Assembly (NCBI GenBank): GCA_905250885.1
Contig: CAJNOQ010002937.1
Span: forward strand, 1-22,067
Direction of reading: 5' to 3'
Source of the DNA: Didymodactylos carnosus
Lineage: Eukaryota > Rotifera > Eurotatoria > Philodinida > Philodinidae
Length of the DNA: 22,067 nucleotides
Shown: piece by piece, positions 17,541 through 22,067 of the stretch
How positions within the stretch are numbered: position 1 is the stretch's first letter
How the letters are laid out: the number at the start of each line of letters is the position of its first letter
Translations under genes and position numbers: made by a program
The notes under the pieces: model-generated
Told to the model about the DNA's origin: nothing
Database searches by the model: none
The model's input: only the letters and a program-made list of their open reading frames with translations

Positions 17541-17677
17541 TAAAGCGTTCGAGAAACTGGAACCACACCGAACGAATAAAGGTTACGAAAGTACCGTTAA
17601 AGCCTTCCGAAAAGAGTTTTTCATGCCTCGGAAATCCTTTCTTCGTTCGGTATAGTTTCAGTTTCCCGAACGCTTTA
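17541..17677. repeat. Hairpin related to the one at 8029-8162
   Basis: The arms 17541-17582 and 17636-17677 match at 37 of 42 positions. Compared with the intronic hairpin at 8029-8162, the arm shares GGAAA-TGAAACTAT-GAACGAA-AAAGG spacing, and both are preceded or followed by a GTATTTTGAAAAGCG-like segment. Two members of one dispersed inverted-repeat family. Confidence 0.7.
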
Positions 17678-18430
17678 GCTTTCCGGAAAGGGTTTTTAAT
17701 TTCGCTATAATGCACTATTATACTCTTGTGAATTTCTACATCGAAGTGTCGTGCCGTTTATTCTTCATGAAAGTAACTTCTTAGTGACCCTTCATATTTA
17801 CAATCATCTCTTTTTATATTAAATAAGTACCTACCCCCTTTTCACAAATTCATATACACTTGTCTGCCGTTAGGGAAGGAGGTAGAAATTGTCGATTTAC
17901 CTTTGAATTTTTGGATGATACATTCATCATTAATAAATAGTTTCAGTCATACAAGCACGCTATCGATTGTCCAGTGGAATATATTCATTCTCGTTACACA
18001 ATCTACAATAAAAATCAAAAAGCAAGCAGAAGTTCAGCAATTTTGTTCTAACCGCTGAATATCGCAGAAACTTACGAAAGTTAGCACAGTTAGATAACCG
18101 TAAACGAAGTGAACAACTCTTAATCTAAATATTTATTAGAGATTAATCGCCTAGGCATTATAGATCTCGATTCCCAATATAGTGAATACAAAGAGCGAAC
18201 AAGAGAGAATGATAGAAAAGATATAAAAGTTACATAAAAAAAATGCATATTTTGAAAGAGAGAAGCAACAAATACGGTGTGTGTATGTCTGAAGAAAGCG
18301 AAAAAACAAATATAATCAAAATTGTATCTAAATGAACATTCCACAGGTGCAGTGACTATATGTACAAGCATACTATGAATGACAGCTACGACATCGAGTA
18401 TTATCAAACCTTGATGTGTCTACTATGAAA
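17678..18430. other. Intergenic stretch, nothing recognised
   Basis: AT-rich. The minus-strand open frame 18120-18407 is hydrophobic but has no family signature. The stretch may include the 3' tail of the LINE fragment at 18431-18703. Confidence 0.4.
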
Positions 18431-18703
18431 TCAGAAACAGTATAATATATTTTCTTCAACTCGGATATAGAGACTGCGGAGATCTCTATGTCTCATCGAA
18501 AGATGGTTAATAGTCACATTAGTGTTCGGGAACAAACTCTCAAATTCCTGAAGCATCTTCAAACGCGGTTGAGAATAGTTCTTAGATTCAAGTAGGTAAT
18601 GAGATACTATCTCACGAGCGCTGCAAACGCAGGCTGGACTTAGGATGAGCTTACGAGCAAAAAGATCACTATTCAGTAATATCACATACATGACTGGACG
18701 CAT
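18431..18703 (-). pseudogene. LINE retrotransposon, C-terminal fragment
   Basis: The 90-codon frame matches the end of non-LTR retrotransposon ORF2 proteins: LLNSDLFARKLILSPACVC, then REIVSHYLLES, KNYSQPRLKMLQEFESLFPN and NVTINHL. The usual C-x-C...H-x4-C zinc-knuckle is visible as Cys25, Cys27 and His35, with the last cysteine replaced by Ser40. Upstream, RCRSRDDIRLF can be read in a shifted frame to about 18770, so the copy is frameshifted. No reverse transcriptase lies next to it. A dead, 5'-truncated insertion, opposite in orientation to the fragment at 21277. The family call rests on motif recognition alone. Confidence 0.65.
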
Positions 18704-18924
18704 TAAAAAAGTCTAATATCATCTCGACCTGCATCGTGCACTTCTCTTCCTTGTAACGATTCTTTCCCCTATGAAATTCAGAATTTTCTTTCTCATTCGT
18801 GACTTTGTTGTTTGTTCTCTACATATGAGAGAATTGCATTGGGATTGTATCGTTTCGAAAAAAAACCGGAAGAAAACAATTTGCGAATAAAAAAGTTCTG
18901 AATCATATATTAAATAATACTACT

Positions 18925-20036
18925 TTCGAGGTTTATGGGAAAAAGGATTTCCAGCACTTGATCGTATGTTGGCTGAGAAATTTGATTTTTTCCAAAAACT
19001 CGGCAGTCTCTGAGTATTGTCAGTAAAAAAAGAATGGACTCGGATGTTTTTCGAATAACATTTGACAGGAAAGTGATAGAAACCTGCGATCTTCAACAAG
19101 TGAAAACAAAGACTTGACCGCATCTTTTTATCATAAAAGTAATTTCGATTTAATCGAAAATTTTTTTGCAAATTACGTTTTCCAGAGGATCTTTAGAAAA
19201 CCAATTTATTACTCAACAACTTGAAATACAAATAGTCTGTTTTTTTACATCGGTAGATAGTGCAAAGTATCATCTTCAGAATGAGAATCAAGCGAGATCT
19301 TGATTTTCAGCGGCCCGGCCCTGGTATCGGATTTTACTGTGGTCCTAGGACTGACATCCAGTGAATACTATCCATTTCAAAATATAAAGAACACGAATGT
19401 TTTTTGAATAACATTTGACAGAACGTAGGTAGAGAGGTTCGACCTTCGCCAGGCGAAAGAAGAAACTTGCTGACATGTTTTTATAAGCATAAGTGTTTCT
19501 GAAACAGGTTTTCTAAGGGGTCTTTGGAAAACCAGTTCGTTTGCACAACAAATATGCATCCAAAAGGGTTTACATCTAGTCAGATAGATAGCCCTTGACT
19601 TCAACGAATCTATTGATGTATTACGAGTACCGGTTATACTCAGTTTTGATCAAGTTATAGATAGAATAAATCCTGCAGGACATTTCTGATGTAAAATGCG
19701 CTTTTTGCAGGAACAAAGTGTTTCAAAAAACATGATTTTCATTGTATAAAGTTATGTTTCATCATCAGTAGGTGAAAGCATGTTAAGAAAGGCATTTACG
19801 AATAAGCAAGATATTAATAGTCGAGTGTAGAAAATTAGTAGTAAATAATTGTATTACTGTCTGTCCAAAGAAAGAATGGACTCTGCTATTTTTTCAATAA
19901 CTTTTGAAAAAGCAGCTAGAGAGCTCCGATTTTCGGCGTTCGAAAGAAGATTCTTGGGGGCATGATTCCATAAGCAAACTTTTTTTGTTTTTAGAAAAAG
20001 ATTAAAAGAGCTTTACGAAAATTAGGATTTCCACGC
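18925..20036. repeat. Three to four diverged direct copies of a ~200-bp repeat
   Basis: Copy 1 is about 19025-19210, copy 2 about 19381-19540, copy 3 about 19866-20036, and a partial copy lies at 18925-18965. Shared anchors are AAAGAATGGACTC, TTTTTCGAATAACATTTGACAG (varied), a GAGAG-TCCGATCTTCG-GCGAAAGAAGA block, ATAAGCA and a closing TTTAGAAAACCA or GGATTTCC. Spacing is irregular (about 360 and 485 bp), so unique DNA separates copies. On the minus strand the three full copies translate with similar residues (SSF..RRS..S...KN.RVHSFF), which may simply follow from nucleotide similarity. Confidence 0.55.
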
Positions 20037-20364
20037 TCTTTTCACATATTATTAAAAAATCACCATTCACATAACTTTTTCACCAAACTTTTTCCCAAAC
20101 CCTCAGAACTTCCTTTGATAAAATCAAAATCAAGATAGATTCGGACGGCAGACACCGTGAAATTAAATAACGAACAAATGAAAAACTCAATCTTTTTCTC
20201 TTGATAAAAGAATCATAAAAAATACCTTGGCAAGGTGGCACCCAAAGTTGCTATAAGGTGGAACTCCCAATAATAAAAGTTAAAGTGAACCATTCTAAAA
20301 AACCTTGGCAGTGTAGCCCGTAACGATCATTCGAACCGATCTAAGAAATTTTGATTACCACTGC

Positions 20365-20437
20365 AAGAGGTTGTGTGCGTCTTTCCAAGAAGTTATGTGT
20401 ACTACTTTAAGAGGCTGTGTGTGGCGGGGGAGGGGGG
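20365..20437 (+). repeat. 22-nt tandem repeat ending in a G-run
   Basis: AAGAGGTTGTGTGCG, AAGAAGTTATGTGTA and AAGAGGCTGTGTGTG start at 20365, 20387 and 20409, an exact 22-nt period over nearly three units. The last runs into GGGGGAGGGGGG (20425-20437), the only strong G tract in the window. Confidence 0.65.
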
Positions 20438-21276
20438 AGCAAGTTTATCATAAACATAGCGGGTTTTGGGTATAAAACTGTTAGCCTCTCTTCTTCGAAG
20501 ATAGTGAGGAAGTTCCACAAAACTAACTGTCTTCAAAAGTTAACTTCTAATAATTTAGCGCTTTTTCTTTGGTACAGGTATCTCATAAAATTGCAAGTTG
20601 CTTAGATGACTGGTTCTGTTTCTGAGGAATCGACTTATGTATGATGAGTGTACATTTATGTTAGATTTTCTGAAAACTATCCCAAAACGTTATGAGAAAC
20701 AATCAAAAAAAAATTGTTTTCATCAGCTTGTAAAAATAGTCAGCCCTTTATTATCCATACGAAAAAGAAATCACATAAATACAAAAAAATCACCTGAACC
20801 AAAAAAATCAAGTTGATTTTGAGTCGCTGAAAAATCGTCTTCTCTCAAAGTCTTGTTAACAAGCGTATACAAAAAAGTACAATGGGATTCTAAGTGAGGC
20901 TCTTGAGACCCCAAAATTGCGTGTACCTCGATAAGATCTTTGCGTCATACAACATAACTCATCAGGCGGACTCCGAGTATGTAAAAATCCCAAGTACCGT
21001 TTCTCTAAAAGAAAAATCATCAAATTTTGATATTTTTGGTCTTAGAGTAAAAAAAAATCGGTTAGCTCTAAGTTGTAAAAGATCAAAGACATAAAGGTGA
21101 TGGTGTGGTCGATGTGCAACAACGAAAAAGACCTGGTCGACCACTCAGAAACAAAACAACTGGTTTGTGCTAGCATTATATATTTTTCGTTCCTTATGAT
21201 TTTGTATTCACATACGTATTTCGAATAGTCAGATAATTATTGCCAATGAACTTTTTATTTTAAGTTTCTTGACTAT
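20438..21276. other. Intergenic stretch, nothing recognised
   Basis: AT-rich. A small inverted pair, GTGGTCGA and TCGACCAC, lies at about 21104-21143. No gene is recognised in the open frames at 20417-20605 or 20894-21144. Confidence 0.4.
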
Positions 21277-21912
21277 GTGTTGTATTCCTGGGTAATTTGG
21301 AGCAGCTTATTCAGCATGAATATATTTGGGAAAACATTATCGGCCTCGAATAAGTATCGCTCAACGCCTCTGAATGTAACTCAGTTTATGAGCACCGACG
21401 ATAAAAACAATACGTCGATATTAGCTAAGGAAACGAGAGAGATGTTCAATTCCTTCTTTCTCTCCTGTAACACAAATTATCATGGCTCTCTTTTAGAGTC
21501 CACTGCTACCTACAAAGGACCCAAATTAGAAAAATTGAAAATCATAGAAGATGCCGTTAGCGAGGCTATAAGTACCCTCAATAACACTACTGACAATCTT
21601 TCGATTCGGTTTTTTAAATTGTGCTCTTCTGTAATTTCAAAACAACCATCTCATATCTTTAATATTTCTTTAGAGAAAAACATCTTTCCTCAGCAGTGGA
21701 AAACTGCTATCGTGATTCTCATACATAAGAAAAGCTCTCGGACTCAGGTAAACAATTGCCGCCCGATTTCGTTGTTAGTTGCTGTCAGTAAAGTCTTTGA
21801 AAAAGTAGCAGTCATCGTCACTTTTTCCAGAACCGCTGAGTTATGCGTCAAGCAAATTTTGTCTTTTTTTTTATTTCTAGCATTTTCCAAGTTGACTGAA
21901 ATGGTACAATAA
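21277..21912 (+). pseudogene. LINE retrotransposon, pre-RT and first RT motifs
   Basis: The open frame carries the region just before and into a non-LTR reverse transcriptase of the jockey/CR1 type: NLSIRFFKLCSSVISKQ (usually preceded by GPD), HIFNISLEKNIFPQQWKTA, VILIHKKSSRTQVNN and CRPISLLVAVSKVFEKV (canonical YRPISLL...FEK). The weaker upstream part (WSSLFSMNIFGKTLSASNKY) fits the linker after the endonuclease. After FEKV the expected finger region is missing and the frame jumps to AELCVKQILSFF, resembling a later RSCVTQLLSF-type segment, suggesting an internal deletion. There is no YxDD catalytic motif and no endonuclease. Dead, truncated at both ends; it copies nothing now. Confidence 0.8.
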
Positions 21913-22067
21913 TTTTTATTTTGTTGTTTCCTACCTTTTCCAATAAATAAGGAAGTAAATAAACAAAGCATCTTTCAAAAGATAAATAATAAACACCAAC
22001 ACTTGAGAGCATTCTTAACCTAGAAGTCCGTCAGGTTTACGCAATCCCAGAGAAGCTTTTTCTTTTG
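21913..22067. other. Right edge, nothing recognised
   Basis: AT-rich DNA following the LINE fragment, with no readable continuation of the reverse transcriptase. Confidence 0.4.

Noticed and set aside
20425-20437. G-quadruplex
   Set aside because: Only two adjacent G-runs are present, too few for a confident call.
21744-21971. Minus-strand open frame at the right edge
   Set aside because: It is the antisense of the LINE reverse-transcriptase fragment plus flanking AT-rich DNA.

Overview
This is an AT-rich, gene-poor eukaryotic window, most likely from a small animal. There are spliced genes with GT-AG introns, an animal rhodopsin-class receptor, and decayed LINE-type retrotransposons. The receptor resembles the large rhodopsin-like families I associate with rotifers, especially bdelloids. 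A secreted intradiol dioxygenase also fits an animal that takes up foreign genes (mites and other micrometazoans are alternatives). The taxon is an inference: the long intron and repeat-rich spacers are not typical of compact bdelloid genomes.

Only two genes look intact, both on the minus strand. (1) 243-1371 is a seven-helix GPCR in two exons. (2) 6352-10519 is a two-exon intradiol ring-cleavage dioxygenase. Its split codon restores the PGRY...RPAHIH iron-binding region across a 3,439-nt intron that carries three blocks of repeat sequence.

Decayed coding remains are: a minus-strand coiled-coil pseudogene with at least six stops (16271-17252), a LINE C-terminal fragment (18431-18703, minus) and a LINE reverse-transcriptase N-terminal fragment (21277-21912, plus).

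The rest is dominated by inverted-repeat DNA. There are foldback elements (4485-4820, 5711-5899, 12575-13104 with a 7-bp target duplication, 14893-15227) and very well-preserved palindromes (11903-12039, 15575-15786). There are also several 'word arrays', where one short word and its reverse complement recur irregularly over 0.1-1.2 kb. Each locus uses a different word (GTAAC, AAACCC, GGTAT, CAGTAAAC, TCTTATATAAGA, CTAGATG, AATGAC, GAATTCG), but several end in a similar CCTGGG/CCTAGGG-like boundary. That shared layout with locus-specific words is the least ordinary feature of the window.

No operon, CRISPR array, rRNA gene or intact transposase was seen. The two intact genes have no evident functional link.
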